Of a DNA stretch of 32,653 nt, positions 1 through 8,647 are shown one piece after another. Source of the stretch: an uncultured Rhodospirillales bacterium (lineage in GTDB: Bacteria > Pseudomonadota > Alphaproteobacteria > Reyranellales > Reyranellaceae); assembly GCA_945957125.1 (NCBI GenBank), contig CAMFJT010000037.1, forward strand, positions 1 to 32,653, read 5' to 3'. The notes below the pieces were generated by a model. It saw nothing but the letters and a program-made list of their open reading frames with translations. It searched no databases and was not told the origin of the DNA. The position numbers and the translations under genes were made by a program. Position 1 is the stretch's first letter. Every line of letters begins with the position of its first letter.

Positions 1-1562
1 CCGAGCAGGCGCGCGAGCTGGCGCGTCACCTCGGTCTTGCCGACGCCGGTCGGGCCGGCCAGCAGGTAGGAGCCGATCGGCTTCTCCGGCGCGCGCAGGC
101 CGGCGCGCGCCAGCTTGATCGCCGAGGCGAGCTGGTCGATCGCCTTGTCCTGGCCGAACACCACCGTCTTGAGGTCGCGGTCGATGCTGCGCAGCAGCTC
201 GGTGTCGTCCTTCGAGACCGACTTCGGCGGGATGCGCGCGATCTTGGCGACGATCTCCTCGATGTCGTGCAGCTCGATGACCGACTTGCGCTCTTCCGGC
301 TTGCGCAGCATCTGGGCCGCGCCGACCTCGTCGATCACGTCGATCGCCTTGTCGGGCAGCTTGCGGTCGTGGATGTAGCGCGCCGACAGCTCGACCGAGG
401 CCTTGATCGCGTCCTCGGAGTAGCTGACGTGGTGATGCTTCTCGTAGACCGACTTCAGCCCCTTCATGATCTCGATGGCATCGGCCGTCGACGGCTCGTT
501 GACGTCGATCTTCTGGAAGCGGCGGACCAGCGCGCGGTCCTTCTCGAAGTAGTTGCGGTACTCCTTGTAGGTCGTCGAGCCGATGCAGCGCAGCTCGCCC
601 GACTGCAGCGAGGGCTTGAGCAGGTTCGACGCATCCATCGAGCCGCCCGAGGTGGCGCCGGCGCCGATGATGGTATGGATCTCGTCGATGAACAGCACCG
701 AGTTGGGCTTCTTCTTCAGCTCGCCCAGCACCGCCTTGAGCCGCTCCTCGAAGTCGCCGCGATAGCGCGTGCCGGCCAGCAGCGCGCCCATGTCGAGCGA
801 GTAGATGATCGCTTCCTTGAGCACCTCGGGCACCTCGCCCTCGACGATCTTGCGCGCCAGGCCCTCGGCGATCGCCGTCTTGCCCACGCCGGGCTCGCCG
901 ACATAGAGCGGGTTGTTCTTGGTACGGCGGCACAGAACCTGGATCGTGCGCTCGACCTCATGGTCGCGGCCGATCAGCGGGTCGACGCGGCCTTCGCGGG
1001 CCTTCTGGTTGAGATCGACGCAGTAGGCGGCCAGCGCCTCGTTGCCCTGCTTGGCCGAGCCCTCGCCGCCGGCGCCCGCCTCCTCCTCGGAGCCGGTGAC
1101 GCGGCGCGTGCGGGAGCGGCCCGGCACCTTCGCCTTGCCGTGACTGATGTAGTCGACGGCGTCGAGGCGCGTCATGCCCTGGTTCTCGAGGAAAGAGACG
1201 GCGTGGCTGTCGCGCTCGGAGAAGAGCGCCACCAGCACGTTGGCGCCGGTCACCTCGTTGCGACCCGACGACTGCACGTGCACCGCAGCGCGCTGAACCA
1301 CCCGCTGGAAGCCTGCTGTCGGCAGCGGCTCGCTCGGATTTTGCGTGATGATGCCCTTGAGGCGATTGTCGACGAAGGTCTCGAGATCGTGGCGCAGCCG
1401 GTCGATATCGACGCCGCATGCCTTGAGGACGGGAACCGCATCCTCGTCCTCCGTCATCGCCAGCAGCAGGTGTTCCAGCGTCGCATATTCGTGTCGGCGC
1501 TCGCCGGCTAGTCCGAAGGCGCGATGCAGGGACTTCTCGAGGTTCTTGGACAGCATGGACAT
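1..1562 (-). CDS. clpA: ATP-dependent Clp protease ATP-binding subunit ClpA (partial, C-terminus outside window)
   Basis: ClpA is the AAA+ unfoldase that feeds substrates into the ClpP peptidase in the cytoplasm. The 520 visible residues begin with the Clp N-domain (about residues 1-145, the docking site for ClpS). A charged linker and the first AAA+ module follow, with Walker A GEPGVGKT at 222-229 and a Walker B ending FIDEIH. The second Walker A, GPTGVGKT, is at 503-510, just before the window edge. E. coli ClpA has 758 residues, so roughly 240 are missing, including the rest of D2 and the ClpP-binding loop. The start at 1562 has GAGG about 6-8 bases upstream; a second ATG at 1556 would remove only two residues. 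clpS lies 43 bp upstream on the same strand, the usual clpS-clpA order. Separation from ClpB/ClpC rests on the short linker, the N-domain sequence and the neighbouring clpS. Confidence 0.97.
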   Translation of the reverse strand, partial: MSMLSKNLEKSLHRAFGLAGERRHEYATLEHLLLAMTEDEDAVPVLKACGVDIDRLRHDLETFVDNRLKGIITQNPSEPLPTAGFQRVVQRAAVHVQSSGRNEVTGANVLVALFSERDSHAVSFLENQGMTRLDAVDYISHGKAKVPGRSRTRRVTGSEEEAGAGGEGSAKQGNEALAAYCVDLNQKAREGRVDPLIGRDHEVERTIQVLCRRTKNNPLYVGEPGVGKTAIAEGLARKIVEGEVPEVLKEAIIYSLDMGALLAGTRYRGDFEERLKAVLGELKKKPNSVLFIDEIHTIIGAGATSGGSMDASNLLKPSLQSGELRCIGSTTYKEYRNYFEKDRALVRRFQKIDVNEPSTADAIEIMKGLKSVYEKHHHVSYSEDAIKASVELSARYIHDRKLPDKAIDVIDEVGAAQMLRKPEERKSVIELHDIEEIVAKIARIPPKSVSKDDTELLRSIDRDLKTVVFGQDKAIDQLASAIKLARAGLRAPEKPIGSYLLAGPTGVGKTEVTRQLARLL

Positions 1563-1605
1563 CGAAACACCTCGACAGGAAAAAACGAACTACTCTCGGT
1601 CGTCG

Positions 1606-2031
1606 TTACTCTTTCTCCAACGTGCACTGGAGAGGGTGCTGGTTCTTGCGGGCGTAATCCACCGTCTGCGTCACCTTCGTCTCGGCGATCTCGTAGGTAT
1701 AGACACCGCAGACTCCCACGCCCTTCTGATGGACGTGGAGCATGACCTCGGTCGCCTCTTCGCGATTTTTCTGGAAGATGTTCTGCAGAACATCGACCAC
1801 GAACTCCATCGGCGTGTAGTCGTCGTTCAGCATCAGCACCTTGTACATCGACGGCTTCTTCGTCCGGGTCCGGGTCAGCGTCAGCGCGCCCGACCGCTTC
1901 TCGCCCTCCCCGTCGTCGTCGCCGCCCCGGCGCGACGGCGGTTGCTGCGGCGGTCCGCCCGGAGGCTCATTCGGGCCGCCGAGCCGGTCGCCGACCAGGC
2001 GCCAGTCATGTGCAGAACGGGAAGACATCAT
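1606..2031 (-). CDS. clpS: ATP-dependent Clp protease adaptor ClpS
   Basis: ClpS recognises N-degron substrates (bulky hydrophobic N-termini) and delivers them to the ClpA N-domain. The C-terminal 80 residues are the conserved ClpS core: [17 protein letters not shown] carries the NDD(Y/F)TP substrate-pocket motif, and further on are LHVHQKG and the [13 protein letters not shown] strand. With the ATG at 2031 the protein has 141 residues, against 106 in E. coli. The extra length is an N-terminal low-complexity segment rich in Pro, Gly, Arg and Asp (about residues 12-58). An ATG at 2028 is equally possible, and an internal ATG just before YKVL would leave almost only the folded core. The upstream AGAGGT is about 12 bases from the start, so start choice is only moderately supported. 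It sits 43 bp before clpA and 64 bp after the unknown secreted-protein gene, all on one strand. Confidence 0.95.
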   Translation of the reverse strand: MMSSRSAHDWRLVGDRLGGPNEPPGGPPQQPPSRRGGDDDGEGEKRSGALTLTRTRTKKPSMYKVLMLNDDYTPMEFVVDVLQNIFQKNREEATEVMLHVHQKGVGVCGVYTYEIAETKVTQTVDYARKNQHPLQCTLEKE

Positions 2032-2095
2032 CGTCGTGATCGGACCTCTATCGAAGACACCGCCTCGAACTATATAGGCACGCCGCGCCTTTCCG

Positions 2096-2812
2096 CTACC
2101 TCGCCCGCAAGCCGTCCCGGCCCACCACCAGCATCCAGCGATCCGCCCTTTCGCGTCCTGGACGCAGATTGGGATCGCGCCGCAGTTCCGCCGGTTCGAG
2201 CTGGCGCGGACGGTTGACGGCCACGGCAACGTTGTCGAACGAGAACAGTTTCTCGGCGAACCGGACGTTTGCAAAGCGGTCCGTCGGATAGTGGTAGGCC
2301 TGGAAGCCCCACACGCCGTCACGGCAGGACGCGACGGTCCACCAGAAGTCGTTGTCCGGCAGGCGCAGGCCATCGCGCGGCGGGCCGAACGCGGCGCTCG
2401 CCTGCATCAGGCCCATCAGCTCGGCGGTCTCGGCCGCCGTCAGCAGGCGCTGGCCGCGGCGCATGCGCCACGGCCCGGTGATGTCGCCCAGCTCGCTGAC
2501 GGTGATGCCCGACACGATCGTGACCGGGCCCTGCTCGGCCAGTACGCCGACCGTCAGGCCGGCCGTGCCGTCGGGCTGAAGGAAGAGCTCGTAGGCCCGG
2601 ACCTGCTCTTCCCACAGCGCATTGTAGATCAGCCGCACACGGTTCCTCCCGCCGGGACGGCAGGCGGCGCGGATGTCGTCGGCGGCGACATAGGAGAACC
2701 AGTTGAGGCTGCGCACGACCGGCTGGTCGACCGCGCGATCGGCACGCTGCGCCCAGGCCGCCGCGCCGGTCGCCAGAGTGAGCCCCAATGCCGCAGCCAC
2801 GATCCTCATCAT
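2096..2812 (-). CDS. predicted secreted protein of unknown function
   Basis: I do not recognise a family. The 238-residue product opens [22 protein letters not shown], a classical Sec signal peptide with an AWA-Q cleavage site near residue 21, so it is probably periplasmic. Only two cysteines are visible in the mature part (C51 and C163), which could form a disulfide. The body is rich in aromatic residues and arginine ([22 protein letters not shown]) with no membrane helix. The start at 2812 is preceded by GGTGGG; the open frame runs far upstream, but the signal peptide and this ribosome site fix the start. It lies 64 bp upstream of clpS on the same strand and is divergent from the D,D-carboxypeptidase gene. 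Neither neighbour proves a function. Confidence refers to it being a real secreted protein gene. Confidence 0.85.
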   Translation of the reverse strand: MMRIVAAALGLTLATGAAAWAQRADRAVDQPVVRSLNWFSYVAADDIRAACRPGGRNRVRLIYNALWEEQVRAYELFLQPDGTAGLTVGVLAEQGPVTIVSGITVSELGDITGPWRMRRGQRLLTAAETAELMGLMQASAAFGPPRDGLRLPDNDFWWTVASCRDGVWGFQAYHYPTDRFANVRFAEKLFSFDNVAVAVNRPRQLEPAELRRDPNLRPGRERADRWMLVVGRDGLRAR

Positions 2813-2913
2813 ATTCCCACCCACTTCGCGATGCAGTTTTCGAACCAATGGGGCAGCAGTGCGGCCGGCGAGACGTTGCAAGCCGCCCCCGACTTTTGTA
2901 TTCTTCGAAAGAA

Positions 2914-2940
2914 CCGCTTCTAACCTCTTGGTTTTAGCGG
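2914..2940. other. imperfect hairpin in the divergent region before the carboxypeptidase gene
   Basis: CCGCT at 2914-2918 pairs with AGCGG at 2936-2940, and AACC at 2922-2925 pairs with GGTT at 2930-2933 across a four-base TCTT loop, with a small internal loop between the two helices. It lies in the 162-bp region (2813-2974) between two divergent genes and is followed by an AT-rich stretch (AATAATTAG). It could be an operator or a 5' leader hairpin for the gene starting at 2975. No clear -35/-10 pair is visible around it. Confidence 0.35.
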
Positions 2941-2974
2941 AATAATTAGAATTCCAGCGTGTGGCGTTTTTGAG

Positions 2975-4381
2975 ATGACCCTCTTCCTCAGGCGCTTTGC
3001 GGCAAAATTCTGCGGTTTTGCCGTCTGCTCGCTGGTCGCCATAGCGCTGCCGATGGCGGGAGCGGAGGCGCAGAGCACGTCGGCGAAGGCTCGCGCCGCC
3101 CCGTCGGCCAAGTCCCACGCCGCCGCCAAGACCCACTTCGCATCGCCGGGCTGGGTCGCGAACCCGGCCGTGAATGCCAAGGAATCGTACCTCATCGTCG
3201 ATGCCGCCAGCGGGCGGGAACTGGCGTCCGACCAGGCCGACGAGCTGCGTCACCCGGCGTCCCTGACCAAGCTGATGACGCTGTACCTGACCTTTTCCGC
3301 CCTGGATTCGGGACGGCTCTCGCTCGGCGACGCGCTGCCGGTGTCGATCAATGCCCTGAACGCGCCGCCGACCAAGATGGGCATGACGCCGAACGGCACG
3401 GTCCTCGTGCGCGATGCGGTGATGGGGCTGGTGACCCGTTCGGCCAACGATGCCGCGGTGCTGCTCGGCGAGACGCTGGGCGGCGACGAGGACAGCTTCG
3501 CCCGCCTGATGACCCAGAAGGCGCGGCAGCTCGGCATGGCCTCGACGGTATTCCGCAACGCCTCGGGCCTGCCCAATCCCGAGCAGGTGACGACGGCGCG
3601 CGACATGGCGCGGCTCGCCAACGCCCTGCTGCGCGACTTTCCGCACTATTATCCGGTCTTCTCGGTGGTGAGCTACAACTATCGCGGCCGGCCGCTGGCC
3701 AACCACAACCGCATGCTGGCCACCTATGCCGGCGCCGACGGGCTGAAGACCGGCTACACCGTCGCGTCGGGCTTCAACCTCGTGATGTCGGCGATGCGCG
3801 ACAACCGCCGGCTGATCGGCGTCGTGATGGGTGGCCGCAGCGCCTACCAGCGCGACCAGCAGATGGCCGAGCTGATGGATCGCGGCTTCGTGTCGGCGCA
3901 GGCCAACTCGGTCTCGGCCTGGACGTCGCCGCGTGTACCGTCGTCGGCGCGCTACTCCGCCGCGAACTTCGCGCCGGGTACCGGCGCCCCGGACGCCGTG
4001 CGCGTGAACGCGATCGCCAAGGCCGAGCCCTCGCCGCAATCGCCGGTTGCTGCCGCCGGCTTCCGCTTCGGCACGGGACCGGGCGGCATGCCGGTAGCCG
4101 CCGCGCCGGCCCAGGGCGGCTGGGTGATCCAGGTCGGCTCGTTCAACGATTCGCGCACCGCGCAGGCGGCCCTCGAACGCGCGAGCAACGCCCTGCCCGA
4201 AGCGATCCGCTCCCACGGCGCGGCGACGATCGACGAATCGCGGCGTGCCCAGAAGACCGTCTATCGTGCCCGTCTCACCAATCTTTCGCAGGACGAGGCG
4301 ACCGACGGCTGCAAGCGCCTGAGCCAGCGCAAGATCTCCTGCTCGGCCGTCCAGGTCACCGCCTGGAACGCTACGCGCTAA
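2975..4381 (+). CDS. D-alanyl-D-alanine carboxypeptidase (serine-type, PBP5/6-like) with C-terminal SPOR domain
   Basis: This enzyme trims the terminal D-Ala from peptidoglycan pentapeptides in the periplasm. The 468-residue product has an N-terminal signal peptide (cleavage near AEAQ, residue 33). It then carries the three peptidase S11 active-site motifs in order: SLTK at 96-99 (nucleophile S96, general base K99), SAN at 156-158 and KTG at 258-260. Residues about 380-460 form a SPOR domain (GGWVIQVGSF...), which binds denuded glycan and often brings proteins to the division septum. That domain takes the place of the PBP5 C-terminal amphipathic anchor. Between them is a Pro/Ala/Ser-rich linker (about 305-380). 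The gene is divergent from the unknown secreted-protein gene and convergent with the gamma-glutamylcyclotransferase-like gene, whose stop codon overlaps its own (4378-4381). Confidence 0.95.
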   Translation: MTLFLRRFAAKFCGFAVCSLVAIALPMAGAEAQSTSAKARAAPSAKSHAAAKTHFASPGWVANPAVNAKESYLIVDAASGRELASDQADELRHPASLTKLMTLYLTFSALDSGRLSLGDALPVSINALNAPPTKMGMTPNGTVLVRDAVMGLVTRSANDAAVLLGETLGGDEDSFARLMTQKARQLGMASTVFRNASGLPNPEQVTTARDMARLANALLRDFPHYYPVFSVVSYNYRGRPLANHNRMLATYAGADGLKTGYTVASGFNLVMSAMRDNRRLIGVVMGGRSAYQRDQQMAELMDRGFVSAQANSVSAWTSPRVPSSARYSAANFAPGTGAPDAVRVNAIAKAEPSPQSPVAAAGFRFGTGPGGMPVAAAPAQGGWVIQVGSFNDSRTAQAALERASNALPEAIRSHGAATIDESRRAQKTVYRARLTNLSQDEATDGCKRLSQRKISCSAVQVTAWNATR

Positions 4382-4800
4382 CCTTCATCGTTTTGCCGAC
4401 GGCGCGCGAGACGGGCGAGGAAGGCCCGCTTGTCGCGGCGTTGCCAGGTCGGCAGTTCCCATGAGCCGCGCGTCGGCCGGAAGCGCTCCTCGAGCGGCGC
4501 GAAGACCGATACGATCGACAGCCTCCCGGCGATCCGCACCTTGAGCGGCGCGATGCGGTAGCGCGGCCCCTCGTACGCCGCCAGCCGCGCCACGTCGCGC
4601 CGGCTCAGGCCGCCTACCACCGCCCCCGCTACCGCACTCTTCGGATCGGGAACGGCGATGGGATAGCTGCCACCCTCGATCCTCCGCCGGGCATGGCCCG
4701 GCAGGATCGCCGGCGTGAACGCTCCGGGCGGCAGGCGACGGCCCAGCACCCACGCCGTCACGTCGCGATCGAGCAACGTGCCGTAGAAGAAGAACCGCAT
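4378..4800 (-). CDS. gamma-glutamylcyclotransferase (AIG2/GGCT-like) family protein
   Basis: The 140-residue protein shows the GGCT/AIG2 fold signature: an N-terminal FFYGTLL strand and loop (YGTL at 6-9, the pyroglutamate-binding site of the family) and the conserved acidic residue in AAYEGPRYR (E77, the usual catalytic glutamate). Family members release 5-oxoproline from gamma-glutamyl peptides or glutathione derivatives, but substrate cannot be read from sequence. The C-terminus is Arg-rich. The ATG at 4800 shares its A with the stop of the phosphomannomutase gene, so the two are translationally coupled at the end of the galU-ugd-pmm run. Its stop overlaps that of the convergent carboxypeptidase gene, leaving no space for a terminator between them. 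Confidence 0.85.
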   Translation of the reverse strand: MRFFFYGTLLDRDVTAWVLGRRLPPGAFTPAILPGHARRRIEGGSYPIAVPDPKSAVAGAVVGGLSRRDVARLAAYEGPRYRIAPLKVRIAGRLSIVSVFAPLEERFRPTRGSWELPTWQRRDKRAFLARLARRRQNDEG

Positions 4801-6200
4801 CAGTGGTGGCCGGACGCCTCGTCGGGCAGCGAGACGCCGCTCGCCGCCAGCGCGGCCTTCAGATCGGTCTTGAGCCGCTCCAGCCCGGCCTCGTTGGCGC
4901 TCTCGCAGCGCGCCACCAGGACCGCCTGCGTGTTGGAGGCGCGCAGCAGCCACCAGCCATCGGCCGTGCTGACCCGCACGCCGTCGATGTCGTTGACCTT
5001 GGCACCGGCCTGCTTGAGCCGCGCCTTGACCTCCTCGACGATCTTGAACTTGCGCTCTTCCGGGCAGTCGAACCGCAGCTCGGGCGTGTTGACGAGCTGC
5101 GGAAGCTTGTCGCGCATCTCGGCCAGGCTCTCATCGCCCGCGGCCACGATGTTGAGCAGCCGCAGGCCGCAGTAGAGCGCGTCGTCGAAGCCGTAGAAGG
5201 TGTCGGCGAAGAAGACGTGCCCGCTCATCTCGCCGGCGAGCGGCGCCTTGAGCTCGGCCATCTTGGTCTTGATCAGCGAATGGCCGGTCTTCCACATCAG
5301 CGGCGTGCCGCCGGCGCGCTGGATCTCGTCGAACAGCGCCTGGCTGGCCTTCACGTCGCCGATGATGGTGGCGCCGGGCCGGCTCTTCAGCACGTCGCGC
5401 GCCCACAGGATCATGAGCTGGTCGCCCCACAGGATGCGGCCCTTGCCGTCGATCGCGCCGATGCGGTCGCCGTCGCCGTCGAAGGCGATGCCGAGGTCGC
5501 AGCTTTCCTTCTTCACCTTGGCCTGCAGCTCCTTCAGGTTCTCGGGAACCGTCGGATCGGGATGATGCGCGGGGAAGGTGCCGTCGACCTTCTCGTTGAG
5601 GATGAAATGCGTGCCGGGCAGCTTGTCGACCACCGCGCGGATCGACACGCCGACCGCGCCGTTGCCGGTATCCCAGGCGACCTTGAGCTTGCGGCCGGGC
5701 GTCACGTCCTTCAGCAGGCGCGCGGCATAGTCGGCGAGCACGGAGCGCTTCTCGACGCTGCCCGCACCGGACTCGAAATCGCCCGCGGCAGCGATCGCAC
5801 CGAGCTTGAGGATATCGGCGCCGAAGAACGACTTCTTGCCCATCATCATCTTGAAGCCGTTGAAGTCGGGCGGGTTGTGCGAGCCGGTGATCTGGATGCC
5901 GCCGTCCGCCTCGAGGTGCCAGACCGCGAAGTACAGCATCGGCGTCGCAGCGAGGCCGATCTCGATCACGTCGATGCCGGCGGCATTCAGCCCCTCGACG
6001 CAGGCCTTCGCGAGTTCCGGCGAGCTCAGCCGGCCGTCATAGCCCAGCGCGACCTTCTTGCCGCCGTTGCGCCGCACCAGCGTGCCGAAGGCACGGCCGA
6101 TCGCGCCGGCGTCGGCGGCATGCAGCGTCGCGCCGACGATGCCGCGGATGTCGTACTCGCGCAGGATCGTCGAATCGAACTTGTGTCCGGTGTTGCTCAT
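4800..6200 (-). CDS. phosphomannomutase/phosphoglucomutase (AlgC-type)
   Basis: This cytoplasmic alpha-D-phosphohexomutase interconverts hexose 6- and 1-phosphates (mannose and/or glucose), supplying precursors for nucleotide sugars. The 466-residue protein has all four family loops. The phosphoserine loop TGSHNP has S107, the metal-binding loop DGDGDR is at 241-246, the sugar-specificity loop GEMSGH is at 323-328, and the phosphate-binding loop near the C-terminus reads RASNTQ. GEMSGH is the PMM/PGM form, matching dual specificity. ATG at 6200 is preceded by GGAG seven bases away. It is transcribed in the same direction as ugd and galU, 25 bp after ugd, so glucose 6-P to glucose 1-P to UDP-glucose to UDP-glucuronate is encoded in one cluster. 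A GlmM identity is less likely, given the AlgC-like order and loop. Confidence 0.93.
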   Translation of the reverse strand: MSNTGHKFDSTILREYDIRGIVGATLHAADAGAIGRAFGTLVRRNGGKKVALGYDGRLSSPELAKACVEGLNAAGIDVIEIGLAATPMLYFAVWHLEADGGIQITGSHNPPDFNGFKMMMGKKSFFGADILKLGAIAAAGDFESGAGSVEKRSVLADYAARLLKDVTPGRKLKVAWDTGNGAVGVSIRAVVDKLPGTHFILNEKVDGTFPAHHPDPTVPENLKELQAKVKKESCDLGIAFDGDGDRIGAIDGKGRILWGDQLMILWARDVLKSRPGATIIGDVKASQALFDEIQRAGGTPLMWKTGHSLIKTKMAELKAPLAGEMSGHVFFADTFYGFDDALYCGLRLLNIVAAGDESLAEMRDKLPQLVNTPELRFDCPEERKFKIVEEVKARLKQAGAKVNDIDGVRVSTADGWWLLRASNTQAVLVARCESANEAGLERLKTDLKAALAASGVSLPDEASGHH

Positions 6201-6225
6201 CGCTTGCTCCGCAAAGGCGTGGAAG

Positions 6226-7542
6226 TCAGGGACGCGGCCGGGGGCGCCCCACCCCTTCATAGGTGAAGCCGAGGCCGCGCATCTCCTCGGGGTCGAAGAT
6301 GTTGCGCAGGTCGACGATGCGCGGCTGGCGCATCGCCTGCTTGATCCGGCGCGGGTCGAGGCCGCGGAACTCGTGCCATTCGGTGATGACGACCAGCACG
6401 TCGGCATCGGTCGCCGCTTCGTAGGCGGTCTTCGCGAAACGGATGCCCTTCAGGAGCTTGCCCGCCTCGGCCATGCCTTCCGGATCGAAGGCCACGATGT
6501 CGGCGCCGGCAGCCTGCAGCGCCGGCACGATGTCGAGCGACGGTGCGTCTCGCATGTCGTCGGTGTTCGGCTTGAAGGTCAGGCCCAGCACGCCGACCCG
6601 GAGGCCGGCGACCGAGCCGCCGCAGAAATCGATGACCTTGCGCGCCATCTTCTTCTTGCGCGCATCGTTGACCGCGATGACCTGCTCGACGATCGTCTGC
6701 GGCGCGTTCGCCTCGCGCGCGGTGTAGGCCAGCGCCAGCGTATCCTTGGGAAAGCACGAGCCGCCGAAGCCCGGCCCCGGATGCAGGAACTTGCGCCCGA
6801 TACGGCCGTCGAGGCCGATGCCGCGCGCCACGTCGTGCACGTCGGCGCCGACCTTCTCGCACAGATCGGCGATCTCGTTGATGAAGGTGATCTTCATCGC
6901 GAGGAAGGCATTGCCGGCGTACTTGGTAACCTCCGCCGTCTCGATGTTTGTGAACACCATCGGCGTCTGGATCAGGTTGAGCGGACGGTACACCGCCGCC
7001 ATCACGTCGCGGGCGCGCTCGCTCTCGACGCCGATCACCACCCGGTCCGGCTTCATGAAGTCCTCGATCGCCGCCCCCTCGCGCAGGAACTCGGGATTGG
7101 ACGCCACGTCGAACTCCGCCGCGGGCTGCGTCTCACGGATGATGCGGGCCACCTCGCGGCCTGTGCCGACCGGCACCGTCGACTTCGTGACCACCACGGT
7201 ATAGTCGCGGATCGCATGCGCCAGCTCGGCCGCGGCGGCATAGACGTAGGTCAGGTCGGCATGGCCGTCGCCGCGACGGGTCGGCGTGCCGACGGCGATG
7301 AAGACGGCGTCGGCCCCGCCGACGGCATCGGCGAGGATCGTCGTGAAGGCCAGCCGGCCCGCCTTGATGTTGTCGGCGACCATGCGGTCGAGGCCAGGCT
7401 CGTAGATCGGGATCTCGCCGTCACGCAGCCGGGCGATCTTCGTGGCGTCCTTGTCGACACACACGACGTCGTGCCCGAACTGCGCGAAGCAGGCGCCAGA
7501 CACGAGCCCGACATAGCCCGACCCGATCATCGCGATGCGCAT
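6226..7542 (-). CDS. ugd: UDP-glucose 6-dehydrogenase
   Basis: The enzyme oxidises UDP-glucose twice with NAD+ to UDP-glucuronate, a precursor for exopolysaccharide and LPS sugars. At 438 residues it is a normal length. The N-terminal Rossmann domain starts MIGSGYVGL (NAD+-binding GxGxxG), and FIAVGTPT is the conserved nucleotide-binding loop. The catalytic residues are visible: K207 in TKYAGN and the nucleophile C263 in GGSCFPKD. The C-terminal UDP-binding domain carries [10 protein letters not shown]. The start at 7542 gives the canonical [13 protein letters not shown]-terminus. galU, which makes its substrate, is 123 bp upstream on the same strand, with a large inverted repeat between them. 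A GDP-mannose 6-dehydrogenase is the nearest alternative, but galU linkage favours the UDP-glucose enzyme. Confidence 0.95.
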   Translation of the reverse strand: MRIAMIGSGYVGLVSGACFAQFGHDVVCVDKDATKIARLRDGEIPIYEPGLDRMVADNIKAGRLAFTTILADAVGGADAVFIAVGTPTRRGDGHADLTYVYAAAAELAHAIRDYTVVVTKSTVPVGTGREVARIIRETQPAAEFDVASNPEFLREGAAIEDFMKPDRVVIGVESERARDVMAAVYRPLNLIQTPMVFTNIETAEVTKYAGNAFLAMKITFINEIADLCEKVGADVHDVARGIGLDGRIGRKFLHPGPGFGGSCFPKDTLALAYTAREANAPQTIVEQVIAVNDARKKKMARKVIDFCGGSVAGLRVGVLGLTFKPNTDDMRDAPSLDIVPALQAAGADIVAFDPEGMAEAGKLLKGIRFAKTAYEAATDADVLVVITEWHEFRGLDPRRIKQAMRQPRIVDLRNIFDPEEMRGLGFTYEGVGRPRPRP

Positions 7543-7582
7543 CGCCTAGCTCCGCTCGTCTCGATCTGTCCGATCACGATCG

Positions 7583-7644
7583 TTGGACTGCGCGCACCCC
7601 TGCGCGCTCGCGATCATGAGCGCACAGGAGTGCGCGCGGTCCAA
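7583..7644. repeat. 27-bp imperfect inverted repeat (palindromic element) between galU and ugd
   Basis: The left arm 7583-7609 starts TTGGACTGCGCGCAC and the right arm 7618-7644 ends GTGCGCGCGGTCCAA. Aligned as reverse complements they match at 24 of 27 positions, around an 8-base loop (GCGATCAT, 7610-7617). No run of T follows on either strand, so it is not a textbook terminator. It occupies half of the 123-bp galU-ugd spacer. It could be an mRNA-stabilising or attenuating hairpin, or a dispersed REP-like element. No second copy is obvious in this window. Confidence 0.7.
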
Positions 7645-7665
7645 TGACGATGGCGTGTGCATCGC

Positions 7666-8544
7666 TCAGCCCTTCAGCAGACGCTCGAGGAGCGCGCGTG
7701 TGTCGGCTGCCGTGTCGGCCCGGCCGAGCGCAACGGCGACGTTCGCCTCCAGGAAGCCCAGGCGGTTGCCGCAGTCGTAGCGTCCACCGGTGTAGCGCAT
7801 CGAGTGGAACGGCTTGCCGCCGATCATCTTGGCCAGTGCATCGGTGAGCTGGATCTCGCCGCCCGCGCCCGTCTCGTGCCGGTCGAGATGGGTGAACACC
7901 TCCGGCAACAGCACGTAGCGGCCGATCAGCGCCAGGGTCGACGGCGCCTCCTCGGGCTTTGGCTTCTCGACCAGGCCGGTGATCTCGGCGAGACCGTCCT
8001 TCTCCGTCTTGATCGCGGCGATGCCGTAGCTCTTGGTCTGCTCGCGCGGCACCTCGACGACCGCCACGACGCTGCCGCCGGTCTTCTCGTGGGTAGCGAC
8101 GAGCTGCGCGGTGCAGGTCGGCGAACCGATCATCAGCTCGTCCGGCAGCAGCACCGCGAACGGCTCGTCGCCGATCCAGTGGCGCGCGCACCACACCGCA
8201 TGGCCGAGCCCGAGCGGCTTCTGCTGGCGTGTGAAGATCGCGTTGCCGGGCTTGATCGTCGCGTCTTCGGTCTGCTTCAGCTCGGCCTTCTTGTTGCCGC
8301 GCTGCGCCAGCGTGGTCTCGAGCTCGTAGGCGTGGTCGAAATGGTCCTCGATGGCGATCTTGTTGCGCCCGGTCACGAAGACGAACTCCTCGATGCCGGC
8401 GGCTAGGCATTCCTCGACCGCATACTGGATCAGCGGCCGGTCGACGACCGTCAGCATCTCCTTGGCCATCGCCTTGGTCGCGGGCAGGAAGCGCGTGCCC
8501 AGGCCGGCGACCGGCAGGACGGCTTTACGGACACGCTGGACCAT
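7666..8544 (-). CDS. galU: UTP--glucose-1-phosphate uridylyltransferase
   Basis: GalU makes UDP-glucose from UTP and glucose 1-phosphate in the cytoplasm. The 292-residue protein begins with the nucleotidyltransferase signature (LPVAGLGTRFLPATKAM, residues 10-26) followed by KEML. It continues with the VEECLAAGIEEFVFVTGR segment, the DE(L) metal-binding loop in VLLPDELM, and VEKPKPEEAPS around the sugar-binding site. Length and order are typical of bacterial GalU. ATG at 8544 has AGAGGT upstream. The gene is first in a minus-strand run with ugd and the hexose-phosphate mutase and follows the J-domain gene after 103 bp, which contain an exact palindrome and a possible -10. Confidence 0.96.
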   Translation of the reverse strand: MVQRVRKAVLPVAGLGTRFLPATKAMAKEMLTVVDRPLIQYAVEECLAAGIEEFVFVTGRNKIAIEDHFDHAYELETTLAQRGNKKAELKQTEDATIKPGNAIFTRQQKPLGLGHAVWCARHWIGDEPFAVLLPDELMIGSPTCTAQLVATHEKTGGSVVAVVEVPREQTKSYGIAAIKTEKDGLAEITGLVEKPKPEEAPSTLALIGRYVLLPEVFTHLDRHETGAGGEIQLTDALAKMIGGKPFHSMRYTGGRYDCGNRLGFLEANVAVALGRADTAADTRALLERLLKG

Positions 8545-8570
8545 GGCGGGCGACCTCTTTCTCCGAAACG

Positions 8571-8599
8571 ATTTTAGACAGGCAAATCAATGATTTGCC
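8571..8599 (-). promoter_or_regulatory. palindromic operator candidate and possible -10 upstream of galU
   Basis: An exact inverted repeat, GGCAAATC (8581-8588), AAT, GATTTGCC (8592-8599), lies 37-55 bp upstream of the galU start. On the minus strand a TAAAAT hexamer (8576-8571) lies just downstream of it and 26 bases before the ATG, so the palindrome would cover the -35 region. No good -35 hexamer is visible. The repeat lacks a following T-run, so an operator is more likely than a terminator for the upstream J-domain gene. Confidence 0.35.
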
Positions 8600-8647
8600 G
8601 GTGCGCGCACGGCGCGGTTGATGCCATAGCCCGTGCGCCCCGGCAAG

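Noticed and set aside
267..1511. 414-codon open frame antisense to clpA
   Set aside because: High-GC shadow of the clpA codons; the translation is Ala/Arg/Leu/Asp-rich without a recognisable domain, while the other strand is unmistakably ClpA.
4803..6266. 487-codon plus-strand frame opposite the hexose-phosphate mutase gene
   Set aside because: Shadow frame in mirror register with a fully conserved gene; low-complexity translation and no ribosome site.
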